Source: Demetria terragena DSM 11295 (lineage in GTDB: Bacteria > Actinomycetota > Actinomycetes > Actinomycetales > Dermatophilaceae). From it: a stretch of 64,000 bases of DNA. Position 1 is the stretch's first letter, and the number at the start of each line of letters is the position of its first letter. Below the pieces are notes generated by a model. It was not told where the DNA came from. It saw only the letters and a program-made list of their open reading frames with translations, and did not search any database. Below, in pieces: positions 48,137 through 57,700 of the stretch. The translations under genes were made by a program, and so were the position numbers. The stretch covers positions 118,514 through 182,513 of the forward strand of contig NZ_AQXW01000001.1 of the NCBI RefSeq assembly GCF_000376825.1, in the 5' to 3' direction.

Positions 48137-48625
48137 GTGACCGACACTGCCAGCGCAAGCTTCCTGACCCAGGACGCCTACGACCGGCTCCACGCCGAGC
48201 TCGAAGAACTCTCTGGCCCGGGTCGCACCGAGATCTCCAAGCGCATCGAGGCTGCGCGCGAGGAAGGTGACCTCAAAGAGAACGGCGGATACCACGCCGC
48301 CAAAGAGGAGCAGGGCAAGATGGAGGCCCGCATCCGCCAGCTTCAGGAGCTCCTCCGCGACGCGACGGTGGGCGAAGCTCCGCCGGACGACGGCGTGGTC
48401 GAGCCGGGCATGGTCGTGACCGTCGAGATCTTCGGCGACACCGAAAAATTCCTGCTCGGGAGCCGCGAGATTGCCGACGACAGCGAGCTCGATGTCTACT
48501 CCGAGAAGTCCCCGCTCGGCGCCGCGATCCTCGGGAAGAGCCGGGGCGACAAGGCGTCCTACGAGGCGCCCAACGGCAAGACGGTTGACGTCAAAATCGT
48601 GGACGCCACGCCGTACTCCGGCTGA
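48137..48625 (+). CDS. greA: Transcription elongation factor GreA
   Basis: Rescues backtracked RNA polymerase by stimulating cleavage of the RNA 3' end. 162 aa. The coiled-coil tip carries the acidic residues (EAAREEGDLKENGGYHAAKE), followed by the C-terminal FKBP-like domain (ILGKSRGDKASYEAPNG). GTG start at 48137 behind AAGGAGAG. Confidence 0.97.
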   Translation: MTDTASASFLTQDAYDRLHAELEELSGPGRTEISKRIEAAREEGDLKENGGYHAAKEEQGKMEARIRQLQELLRDATVGEAPPDDGVVEPGMVVTVEIFGDTEKFLLGSREIADDSELDVYSEKSPLGAAILGKSRGDKASYEAPNGKTVDVKIVDATPYSG

Positions 48626-48636
48626 CCACACATTCA

Positions 48637-48679
48637 ACGACGCCCCGGTACCGCCCACTCGGCGGGGCCGGGGCGTCGT
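48637..48679. terminator. Hairpin between convergent greA and exporter permease
   Basis: Twelve-bp GC-rich outer stem (48637-48648 with 48668-48679) and a 5-bp inner stem (48651-48655 with 48661-48665). It lies between two convergent genes and could end both transcripts; there is no long T-run on either side. Confidence 0.6.
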
Positions 48680-48683
48680 CGTC

Positions 48684-49493
48684 TCAGCGAGCGACAGCCC
48701 GCTGATAGGTGCGAATCGCCACCGGGACAAAGACCACGAGCAGCAAGATCGACCATCCGACGGTGTAGATCTCCGCATTCCGCAGCGCCCAGGTGTATTC
48801 CACGACCGAATCCGGTTTGGGCGGTAGCGATGTCGGGTTGCCGAAACCACTTCGCGCTGCGTGCGCCAAGCTGGATACCGGATTCCAGCCGGCGATCGTC
48901 TTCAGGACAGACGGCATGTTCTCGGCCGGCGCGAAGGTGCTCGCGATGAAGGTCAGCGGAAAGATCACGATGAACGAGGCGTTGTTGACGATCTCGGGAG
49001 TGCGGACCGCGAGCCCAACAAACGCCATGATCCAACTCACCGCGTAGGCGAACACCAACATCAAGGCGTACGCCACAACGGCGCCCGCAAAGTCTCGGAT
49101 CCGCCACCCGACGAGCAGTCCGGTCATGGTCATGACAACCAGCACCAGCACGTTGGTCAGCAGATCCGAGAGCGTCCGTCCGAACAGGACGGCGCCAGGA
49201 TGCATCGGCAACGTCCGGAATCGGTCGATGACTCCCTTCTGCATGTCTTCGGCCATCCCCCATCCGGTAAGGGTGGCGCCAAAGATGATGGTCTGAGCAA
49301 AGATGCCCGCCATCAAAAACTCGCGATAGTTTTCGTTGTTGCCGGGGCCGGCGAGGCTGCCGAACACGAAGCCGAACAGCAAAATGAACATGATCGGCTG
49401 CAAGGTGGTGAAGACCAGCAGGTCCGGCACCCGCTTGATCTTGATCAGATTGCGCCGGGCTGCGGTCAGGGTGTCCGACACCAGGGTGCTCAT
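48684..49493 (-). CDS. ABC-2 type exporter permease, DrrB-like
   Basis: Membrane subunit, 269 aa, with six helices in the DrrB arrangement (FTTLQPIMFILLFGFVFG near the start, FPLTFIASTFAPAENMPSVL before the last pair). The ATG shares one base with the ATPase stop (TGATG). Forms a drug- or lipid-type exporter with the upstream ATPase. Stop codon lies 4 bp from the greA hairpin. Confidence 0.92.
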   Translation of the reverse strand: MSTLVSDTLTAARRNLIKIKRVPDLLVFTTLQPIMFILLFGFVFGSLAGPGNNENYREFLMAGIFAQTIIFGATLTGWGMAEDMQKGVIDRFRTLPMHPGAVLFGRTLSDLLTNVLVLVVMTMTGLLVGWRIRDFAGAVVAYALMLVFAYAVSWIMAFVGLAVRTPEIVNNASFIVIFPLTFIASTFAPAENMPSVLKTIAGWNPVSSLAHAARSGFGNPTSLPPKPDSVVEYTWALRNAEIYTVGWSILLLVVFVPVAIRTYQRAVAR

Positions 49494-50461
49494 CAGGCCT
49501 CCTGCGACTGGTCGGTGGCGTCCTCGGTACGAGTGCCCGTCAGGGAAAGAAAAGCGTCGTCCAAGGTGGGTCGGCGGATGCCGATGTCCTGAACCACGAT
49601 GTTGTGCTCATCGAGTGCCCGGACCGCAGCCAACAACGAGGTCGTTCCGCCGTCCACGGCAACGATGAGTGAGCGGGTGTGCTCCTCGACCTCGGGCTCA
49701 CCGATGCCGACCCCGGCCAGCACACCGCTGGCCGAGCCGAGCTGACCAGCGTCTTCGATCGTGACGTGCAGACGCTCGCCCCCGACCTGCGCCTTCAACT
49801 GGTCGGCGGTTCCTTCGGCAATCACCGTGCCGTGATCGACCACCACGATGTTGTGCGCCAAGCGGTCGGCCTCTTCGAGGTACTGCGTCGTCAGCAGGAC
49901 TGTGGTGCCCTCTCGGACCAGGTCAGCAATGACATCCCACATCTCGCCACGACTGCGCGGGTCAAGACCCGTCGTCGGCTCGTCCAAGAACACGACGGGC
50001 GGACGCGCGATCAGGGCCCCTGCCAGATCCAGCCGCCGACGCATCCCGCCGGAGTAGGTCTTGGCGGGCCGGCTCGCGGCGTCCTCTAGTCGAAACTGTG
50101 CCAAGAGTTCGTTGGCCCGCGAGCGCGCCTCGCCCGCTGAGAGGTGGTAGAAGCGCGCCACCATCTCGAGGTTTTCGAATCCGGTGAGGTATTCGTCCAC
50201 GGCGGCGTACTGGCCGCTCACCCCGATCCGTTGCCGAACTTCATGGGGTTGCTCGACGACATCGAATCCTGCGACAGTCGCTCGCCCCGCGTCGGGACGG
50301 ATCAGGGTCGTCAGCATGCGCACCGTGGTGGTCTTGCCCGCCCCGTTAGGACCCAACACCCCCAGCACGCTTCCCTGTGGCACCGTCAGCGATATTCCGT
50401 CGGCGGCTTTGACCTCGCCATAATGTTTGGCCAGCCCCTCGGCCGTTACCTGATCTGTCAC
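49493..50461 (-). CDS. ABC exporter ATPase, DrrA-like
   Basis: Daunorubicin-resistance-type ATPase, 322 aa. Walker A GPNGAGKTTTVRML, signature YSGGMRRRLDLAGALI, Walker B VVFLDEPTTGLD, His-loop QYLEEADRLAHN reduced to TTQYLEEADRL, and the DrrA C-terminal extension (about 230-322). GTG start at 50461; CATGCT ends 7 nt upstream. Substrate unknown. Confidence 0.92.
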   Translation of the reverse strand: MTDQVTAEGLAKHYGEVKAADGISLTVPQGSVLGVLGPNGAGKTTTVRMLTTLIRPDAGRATVAGFDVVEQPHEVRQRIGVSGQYAAVDEYLTGFENLEMVARFYHLSAGEARSRANELLAQFRLEDAASRPAKTYSGGMRRRLDLAGALIARPPVVFLDEPTTGLDPRSRGEMWDVIADLVREGTTVLLTTQYLEEADRLAHNIVVVDHGTVIAEGTADQLKAQVGGERLHVTIEDAGQLGSASGVLAGVGIGEPEVEEHTRSLIVAVDGGTTSLLAAVRALDEHNIVVQDIGIRRPTLDDAFLSLTGTRTEDATDQSQEA

Positions 50462-50514
50462 AAGTCAGAGCATGCCACCCGGCACCGACAAGCATCGAAC
50501 CGATTTTGCTCGGT

Positions 50515-50718
50515 CTAGGTGAACTGCTGGATTAACGCGACCACGGCGGCGATGGACGCATACGCCGCAATAGCCAGCATCGCGCCACCCAGGAACATGT
50601 AGGTCCGTCGTCCGCTAGCCCGGGCGTTCTTCAACACGACCCAGCCGCCCCCACCAAACGCGGCGATGAGGATGAAGATCCCGACGACTCCGAGCAGCAC
50701 CCCAGCGAATTCACTCAA
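50515..50718 (-). CDS. Small two-helix membrane protein behind metB
   Basis: Protein of 67 aa, two hydrophobic helices (about 5-27 and 42-64) joined by a basic loop (KNARASGRRTYM). It starts with TTG at 50718, overlapping the metB stop (TTGA), with GGAGG spaced 7 nt. Family not recognised; coupling to metB suggests only cotranscription. Confidence 0.65.
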   Translation of the reverse strand: MSEFAGVLLGVVGIFILIAAFGGGGWVVLKNARASGRRTYMFLGGAMLAIAAYASIAAVVALIQQFT

Positions 50719-51899
50719 CGACTTCCCTCCAGCGCCTGCTCGAGGTCAGCCAAGAGATCCTCGATGTCCTCGATACCTACCGACAGCCGAATCAGGTCGG
50801 CAGGCACCTCCAGCTCAGTTCCTGCGACGCTGGCGTGGGTCATCCGCCCGGGATGCTCGATCAAGGACTCGACTCCGCCGAGCGACTCACCAAGGGTCCA
50901 CACGGTGGTGCGACCAACCAAGTCGACGGCGCGGTGCTCCCCACCTGCCACCTGGAAGGAGATCATGCCGCCGAATCGCTTCATCTGACGTGCCGCAAGG
51001 TCATGGCCCGGGTGCGAGTCCAATCCCGGGTAGTGAATGTGCGTGACATCCGAACGCTCGCGCAGGAAATCGACGACTCGCTCGGCGTTATTGCTGTGCT
51101 GCTCCATCCGCAACGCCAGCGTCTTGAGGCCGCGCAGCGTCAACCACGAGTCCATTGGGCCAGCGACCGCTCCCATCGAATTCTGATGGAAGCCAACCCG
51201 ATCGGCCGCATCCGCAAACTCAGGCACCGCAATCTCCGGAGCGACGACCACCGCACCCCCGACAACATCCGAGTGACCTCCGCAGTACTTGGTCGTGGAG
51301 TGCACCACGATGTCGGCGCCCAGGTCGATGGGCTGCTGCAGGTAGGGCGACGCAAACGTGTTGTCCACGACCAGGAGCGCACCGGCATCGTGCGCAATGT
51401 CAGCGAGTGCCGCGATGTCGGCGACGTTGAGGAGCGGGTTGGTCGGTGTCTCGACCCAGATCATCTTGGTGACGCCTGGCCTGATCTCGCCGCGCACCGC
51501 GTCGGCCTGCGAAACCTTGGCGAGGCTGTGGTCAACACCCCACCGCTTCTGGACCTGGTTGATGAGCCGGTACGTCCCGCCATAGGCGTCCGTCGGCACC
51601 ACCATGTGATCTCCCGGCTTAAGCAGCCCGCGCATCACGGCGTCCTCGCCCGCCAGACCGGACGCGAACGCGAACGCTTTGGCCCCGCCTTCGAGTTCGG
51701 CGATGCACTCCTCGAGGGCAGTCCGGGTCGGGTTGGCCGAGCGGGAGTATTCATACCCCTCGCGAAAGCCACCTACGCCATCCTGCTTGTAGGTCGAAGT
51801 CTGATAGATCGCCGGAACTACTGAGCCGGTGCGCGGGTCCGGATCTTGCCCTGCGTGGATCGCACGGGTGGCAAAACCAGGACGCTTATCGTCAGTCAT
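50715..51899 (-). CDS. metB: Cystathionine gamma-synthase
   Basis: PLP enzyme joining O-acylhomoserine and cysteine into cystathionine for methionine synthesis. 394 aa. GYEYSRSANPTRTALE, VPTDAYGGTYRL, VETPTNPLLNVADI and the PLP Lys in HSTTKYCGGHSDVVGG. Cystathionine gamma-lyase is close in sequence; position next to greA/mca, as in M. tuberculosis, favours MetB. TAGCCT ends 6 nt before the ATG. Confidence 0.9.
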   Translation of the reverse strand: MTDDKRPGFATRAIHAGQDPDPRTGSVVPAIYQTSTYKQDGVGGFREGYEYSRSANPTRTALEECIAELEGGAKAFAFASGLAGEDAVMRGLLKPGDHMVVPTDAYGGTYRLINQVQKRWGVDHSLAKVSQADAVRGEIRPGVTKMIWVETPTNPLLNVADIAALADIAHDAGALLVVDNTFASPYLQQPIDLGADIVVHSTTKYCGGHSDVVGGAVVVAPEIAVPEFADAADRVGFHQNSMGAVAGPMDSWLTLRGLKTLALRMEQHSNNAERVVDFLRERSDVTHIHYPGLDSHPGHDLAARQMKRFGGMISFQVAGGEHRAVDLVGRTTVWTLGESLGGVESLIEHPGRMTHASVAGTELEVPADLIRLSVGIEDIEDLLADLEQALEGSR

Positions 51900-51905
51900 G
51901 GGGAA

Positions 51906-51911
51906 AGGCTA
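51906..51911 (-). promoter_or_regulatory. Candidate leaderless -10 box of metB
   Basis: TAGCCT on the minus strand, TTCCCC, then the metB ATG. The same hexamer and spacing occur before glyQS and tsaB. Confidence 0.55.
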
Positions 51912-51947
51912 TGCGGAACCCTTGTCCGTCCCGCGCGGCCCCAGGAG

Positions 51948-51953
51948 CAAACT
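51948..51953 (+). promoter_or_regulatory. Candidate leaderless -10 box of the two-domain methyltransferase gene
   Basis: CAAACT, GGACAC, then ATG at 51960. The 13 bases ACTGGACACATGA also occur at 9501-9513. Confidence 0.4.
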
Positions 51954-51959
51954 GGACAC

Positions 51960-53774
51960 ATGAGGCACCACACCGCACCGCACTCGGACGAACGGCGCGA
52001 CAGGTGGGATCAGCGCTATGCCGAGCGCCGTCACCAGCATGTCGGCGCTCCCCGGGCCGCGCTTGAACACCTCATCGAGCCTATGGCCGCAGGACACGCC
52101 GTTGATCTGGGCGCTGGCAGCGGGAGGCACAGCGTGTGGCTGGCCTCGCTCGGCTGGCAGGTCACAGCCGTCGACTTTTCCCGCGTGGGCCTGGCCATCG
52201 GTCAGGATCAGGCCGTCGCCCAAGGGGTCGAGGTGGATTGGGTCGCCGCGGATGTCCGCACCTGGTCGCCACCATCGGCAGTCCTGTTCGACCTGGTGTT
52301 GGTGAGTGACCTCCACCTGAGCGGCGTCGACCTTGCTCGCACCATCGGATGGCTCAGACCCGGCGGCCACCTGGTCGTGATTGGGCGCGCGCTGCGCAAC
52401 CTCACCGACGGCAACGGCGGGCCCGACGACCCCGCGCTGCTCTATACCGTCGCGGACCTGCGCGCTGCGTCTGAGGGTCTTGACGTGCTGCGTTGCGAGG
52501 AGATCGTTCGCAGGACCGACCGAGGCAATGTCTACGACGCGCTGCTCGTGGCACGTCGAGTTGAGCGGCTCGCGCCGACCCCAGCCATGCCGGAGTACGC
52601 CGAATTGGCCGCGGCGCTCCTGGATTCCAGCACTCTTGTGCGCGCGGTCGTGGGTGGCAGCATGCGAAACCAGCCCGAGCCGACGTACCACCGGGTCGAG
52701 TTGCGATATGTCGACCTCAAGGCGGGCCGACGCCTGCACGTCGAGGCGTTCGATGCCACCCAGGCTCATACCAGCAACTATGAACCGGAATCGGCCGCCG
52801 CAGAGGTCCAGCGCCTGCTGGCCGAGCCCTACGGGCATTGGCACGTGGAGACCACCTCCGGAACGATCGCCATCCGGGTCAACAAAAAGGGGCGCGCGGT
52901 CATCCAGCGCAGCAAGTCCGCTCCCCCAGCGCCGACAGAGCGGGCCCACGATCGCGCCAAAAACCGGTGGCTGAAAGAGTCAGATCCGGTGTTCGCGGCG
53001 CTCGGCGTCGCAACTCGCGATGGACAGATCAAGCCGACCCGGCGGGACAAGTTCACGCAGGTCCAAGACTTCCTCGCCAGCCTGGAACCCGTGCTCGACG
53101 CGGCGACCGCCGCTGCCGGGGATGGGCCGTTGCACGTGGTCGACCTCGGCTGTGGGAATGCCTACCTGACGTTTGCGGCCTATCGCTATCTCACGCAGGT
53201 GCGTGGTCTGACGGTGCGGATGACCGGCGTCGACAGCAAGGCCCAGTCGCGGGAACACAACTCAGCAGTCGCCGAATCACTCGGCGCAGCAAGTGATTTC
53301 GAGTTTGTTGAGGCGTTCATCGGCGAAGCCGAGATCGCTGCCCCTCCTCATCTGGTGATGGCATTGCACGCCTGCGATACCGCGACCGATGATGCGCTGG
53401 CTCAAGCCGTGCGCTGGTCGGCTCCGGTCCTCGTGACCGCGCCGTGCTGTCATCACGACATCCAACGCCAGTTGGATTCTGGCGACGTGCCCCCGGCATA
53501 TCGACTCGTGGCTCGCCATGGAATCTTGCGCGAGCGCATGGCGGATGTCCTCACCGACACCTTTCGAGCGGCACTCCTGCGGCAGCACGGGTATCGCGCC
53601 GAGGTCATGGAGTTCGTCGACAGCAAGCACACGCCGCGCAATGCCCTCATCCGAGCCGTACGCACCGGCGCGCCGGCCAGCGCGCAGGATCGGGCCGCGT
53701 ATCAAGACCTTCGCGATCAATGGCAAGTCGAGCCCCGCTTGGAGGTTCTGCTGCGCGAGCATCCCAGTTCGTGA
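51960..53774 (+). CDS. Two-domain SAM methyltransferase fusion
   Basis: Protein of 604 aa with two separate class I methyltransferase domains. Domain 1 (about 1-205) has AVDLGAGSGRHSVWLASLGW and TAVDFSRVGL, like small-molecule TehB/UbiE enzymes. Domain 2 (about 365-600) has VVDLGCGNAYLTFAAYRYL (about 393-411), GVDSKAQSREHN and MALHACDTATDDAL with APCCHHDIQ, a Methyltransf_32-like type. A middle region (about 220-360, NKKGRAVIQRSK) may bind RNA. Frames are continuous, so the fusion appears real. It overlaps the next gene by GTGA. Substrates unknown. Confidence 0.82.
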   Translation: MRHHTAPHSDERRDRWDQRYAERRHQHVGAPRAALEHLIEPMAAGHAVDLGAGSGRHSVWLASLGWQVTAVDFSRVGLAIGQDQAVAQGVEVDWVAADVRTWSPPSAVLFDLVLVSDLHLSGVDLARTIGWLRPGGHLVVIGRALRNLTDGNGGPDDPALLYTVADLRAASEGLDVLRCEEIVRRTDRGNVYDALLVARRVERLAPTPAMPEYAELAAALLDSSTLVRAVVGGSMRNQPEPTYHRVELRYVDLKAGRRLHVEAFDATQAHTSNYEPESAAAEVQRLLAEPYGHWHVETTSGTIAIRVNKKGRAVIQRSKSAPPAPTERAHDRAKNRWLKESDPVFAALGVATRDGQIKPTRRDKFTQVQDFLASLEPVLDAATAAAGDGPLHVVDLGCGNAYLTFAAYRYLTQVRGLTVRMTGVDSKAQSREHNSAVAESLGAASDFEFVEAFIGEAEIAAPPHLVMALHACDTATDDALAQAVRWSAPVLVTAPCCHHDIQRQLDSGDVPPAYRLVARHGILRERMADVLTDTFRAALLRQHGYRAEVMEFVDSKHTPRNALIRAVRTGAPASAQDRAAYQDLRDQWQVEPRLEVLLREHPSS

Positions 53775-54751
53775 AGACTGACGCTGTGACTGCCCACTCC
53801 CCACCTGCCGATTTGGTGTGGCATTACACCGACGCGCCTGGCCTGCTCGCGATCCTCGGCAGCCACACGTTATGGGCCACTTCATCGGCTTTCCTCAATG
53901 ATCGCCAGGAAGTTCGCCTCGGAGGTGAGGTGGTCTTTCGGCAGGTCCGTGAGCTGGCGGGTTCGCTCGACGGCCCGTGGTCGGAGTTGCTGACGCAGCG
54001 CACGGCACGCGCCCGCGAGGACGGCGACCTGCCGAGTAGTTCGTACTACTTCATCCTCAGCGCATCCCAGTCCGGTGACTCACTGGCTATGTGGCGGTTG
54101 TACGGCGGCACCCAGGAGTCCTACGCCATCGGCCTGGACCCGGCCGCGCCATTGGGAATCCTGTCCACCACCGGTGTCACCGCTTCGCCGCACCGGGAGG
54201 GCTCGGATGTCACCGTGACCGATCGCGGCGAACTCCTCCGCCGAGTGCCGTGGAAGCCAGTCCGCTACCAGCCCGCCGCGCAGGAGACACTGGTCAAGGA
54301 GGTGGTGGACCAACTGCCTGACCAACTCGACTCGCTTCGCGATCTGTCCGCAGATGGCGACCGCCCCGGCTCGTTGCCCGAGCCCATTGGGGACATCCTC
54401 AATAAGCTCACCGAGGCGATGTTGCTGATCAAACACGAGGGATTCACTGACGAGCGCGAGACGCGGCTGTCACTGGTGGTACGCCAACTCCCGTCGGCCG
54501 CAGCCGAATCCGATGTCGTGCGATATCGCGCCACCGCATACGGCATCGCGCCGTACGTCGCCGTCACGGGAGTTTCGTCCGAGGACAATGTGGTGGTGTC
54601 TACTGCCCATCACCTACCGATTCGCGCGGTGGCCATCTCGCCATCGCCGAACGGCCAGGAGGCCGAGACATCCGTACGCCACCTGCTTGCCTCGCGCGGC
54701 TATCCCGACGTGACGGTGAGCCGCTCGGCCATCCCGTTCCGAGCTGGCTAA
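53771..54751 (+). CDS. DUF2971-like protein
   Basis: Protein of 326 aa. The N-terminal LVWHYTDAPGLLAILGSHTLWATSSAFLNDRQE is typical of DUF2971, as is SASQSGDSLAMWRLYGG with its Trp. Members are scattered, often on mobile or accessory DNA, and none is well characterised. GTG at 53771 overlaps the methyltransferase stop (GTGA), so it is translated with that gene. Convergent with glyQS; the gap is 21 bp. Confidence 0.7.
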   Translation: MKTDAVTAHSPPADLVWHYTDAPGLLAILGSHTLWATSSAFLNDRQEVRLGGEVVFRQVRELAGSLDGPWSELLTQRTARAREDGDLPSSSYYFILSASQSGDSLAMWRLYGGTQESYAIGLDPAAPLGILSTTGVTASPHREGSDVTVTDRGELLRRVPWKPVRYQPAAQETLVKEVVDQLPDQLDSLRDLSADGDRPGSLPEPIGDILNKLTEAMLLIKHEGFTDERETRLSLVVRQLPSAAAESDVVRYRATAYGIAPYVAVTGVSSEDNVVVSTAHHLPIRAVAISPSPNGQEAETSVRHLLASRGYPDVTVSRSAIPFRAG

Positions 54752-54772
54752 GGGCTGACCTCAGACGCCGGT

Positions 54773-57700
54773 TCACACGGCCGAATCAAGGGCCTTCCAG
54801 TCGATGCCGGCGGGCGCCCGCTCGACCACGGTCTGCAGCATTCCGAGGCGGGCGGCACGCAACGCCTCGTCTTCTGCCATGACCAGCACCTCATCAAAAA
54901 AGCCCCGTAGCGGGTCAACCAGTGCGCCGGCGTCCGGCAGCCACTCGCGCAGCCCACCACTGGAGTGGTCTGGGAGCGCATCGACAGCATCCGCAAGCAC
55001 CAACTCAGATGGCTCGGTTAGTGCACTGCGCTCGTAGGTGGCCGCGGTGCCGCTCGGAACGATCCGAGTGATCCGCTGGACGGCCTCCACGGTGGGTGCG
55101 AACGCCTCGTCGTGCCGCACCGAATCGATATCTGCCAGCGCACGGTCCACTGTTCCCGGCGATGCAGACAGCGCCGCGAGCGCATCGACCAGACCCGCGG
55201 GAACACCCTCGTCGCGAAGCACCTGAGCAAAGCGCCCACGGACGAACTCCGTTGCGTCCTCGACTGATTCGTCGCTGACTTCGACGCCTTGGGTACGCAG
55301 TCGGTCGGCGGCGGCCCGCAATCCGGAGTCCACCGTCATAGCCGAGAAAGCGTCGAGCCCACGCAGGATCGCCACCACACCAAGGGCCGCGCGGCGAAGG
55401 GCGAACGGGTCGGATGAACCGGTCGGCTTGGCGCCGATCGCAAACATCGCAGCGAGGAGATCGAAACGGTCAGCAAGCGCCAACAGCGCGCCGGGTTTGG
55501 ACTGTGGCAGCGCATCGCCCGCCTGACGCGGCAACTCCATCTCCCAGAGCGCCTCCGCCACTTCGGCGGATTCGCCTGCCCGCGTGGCGTATTCGCGGGC
55601 CATCGTTCCGGCGAGCGACGACAACTCGACCACCATCTGCGACGAGAGGTCGAACTTCGCCAACTGGCCTGCGCGACCCAGCGTCGACGATTCGTCGCTC
55701 GTGAGGTCGACATTGGCACTCAACGACGCGGCGATGTCGCTGATGCGGTCAGCGCGGTCAGCCATCGACCCGAGTCGATCTTCGAAAGTGAGTTTGTTGA
55801 TGCCAGAGCGCAGCTCGGCCAAGTCGACCTTGAGGTCGCTGTGATAGAAGAACGCGGCGTCTTCATAGCGGGCCCTCAACACCGACTCGTTGCCTGCCCG
55901 CACCAGATCATCGTCGCAGTCGCCGTTGGCGATCGTCACGAAGTGGGCCATGAGCGCACCGGAGGAGTCGCGTACTGGCAAATAGCGCTGGTGCTTGCGC
56001 ATGACCGTGGTCAGGATCTGTTCGGGCACTTCGAGGTATTTCGGTCCGAACGAGCCCACGATGCCGTGCGGCTCCTCAACCAGGTTGGTGATCTCATCGA
56101 TCAGTGCGGCTTCTGCTGCGACATCGATGCTGCCGCCGACCGATGCAGCTAGCGCCTGCGCCTGGTCGACGACCTGGCCGCGCCTCACCTGTGGGTCGAG
56201 CGTCAGCCCGCGCGACTCCAGCGTTGGTCTCAACTGTCCAGCCGAAGAGATCACGACGTGTGGGGTCGCATCAGTGCGCTGAATGTACGTCGTCCGCCCG
56301 GCCCGAAGTGCTGAAACCTCTACTGGCACAACTGTTTCTCCCCAGAGAGCCACGATCCAACGGATCGGTCGGCTATAGGCCAGTTGCGGGTCGTTCCAGC
56401 GCATATTCTTGTCGGCGCGAAGGCCGCCGACGACATCCGTGATGACCTGACGTGCTACCTCCAGCACTGGGCGCCCCTGCTCGGTCACCTTCACCGCGAC
56501 ATGTTCGACGCCGTCGAACTCGGCCCGTACCAACTCAGCGGGATCCACCTTTTGGCCGCGCGCGAAGCCGGCGCCAGCTTTGGTCGGCTCACCGTCGGAG
56601 TCGAAGGCCGCCGTGACTTTGGGGCCCTTGCGCAGCGACTCCGCGTCAGGCTCGTGGGCCGATAAGTCGCGGATCGTCGCAACAATGCGCCGCGGCGTCC
56701 CAACCACGTCGATCTCGCCGTGCTCGAGCCTGGTCTGGCCGAGGCCTTCGGTCAGCCCCGCACGTACCTGCTCGATGGCTTGCTCCACGACGTGCGGCGG
56801 CAACTCTTCGACCCCGATCTCGAGCGCGAGGTCCTGCGCATCCGAAGGCAACTCGCGCGGCGCGATCAGGTCAGCCTCGTCCGGTTCCGGCGACTGCACC
56901 GCCGACCCGACCTGGATCTGTGGCATCTCGCTCTTGAGCAACGGGAAGTCCAACTCCGCGCGGCGTTCGACCCACAACTGGCCGATATCCCGGGAGAGCC
57001 GCCGCATCGTGGAGAAGGCCTTAGCCCGCTCGGTCGTCGACATCGCGCCGCGCGAGTCGAGCACGTTGAAGGCATGCGAACTCTTCAGGACATAGGTCCA
57101 CGCCGGGACCGGGAGCCGAGCGTCGATCGCGCGCTGAGCCTCGCGGACGTAGCGCTCGTAAAGATCTTGATTCGTGCTCACGTCGGCGTCATCGAGGTAG
57201 TAGCGCGACATCTCGTACTCGACCTGGCCGAAGACTTCCCCGTAGGAGACGCCCGGCGCGTACTCCATGTCCTTGAAGTGCGTCACGCCCTGCTGGGCCA
57301 TCATGATGCGCTCGATGCCGTAGGTCAGCTCGACGCTCACCGGGTCAACATTTTGCCCGCCAACCTGCTGGAAGTAGGTGAACTGAGTGATCTCCATGCC
57401 ATCTAGCCACACCTCCCAGCCAAGGCCCCACGCGCCGATGGCTGGGTGCTGCCAGTTGTCCTCAACGAAGCGCACGTCGTGGGCGCCGATATCGATGCCG
57501 AGCGCCTCAAGTGATTCGAGGTAAAGCTCCTGCGGGTTGCCCGGCTCGGGCTTCAGGATCACCTGGAACTGCGTGTGCGTCTGGAGCCGGTTGGGGTTCT
57601 CGCCATAACGGCTGTCGTCGGGTCGGACCGACGGCTCGACGTACGCCACCCGCCACGGCTCGGGTCCCAACACCCGCATGACAGTGGCGGGGTTCATCGT

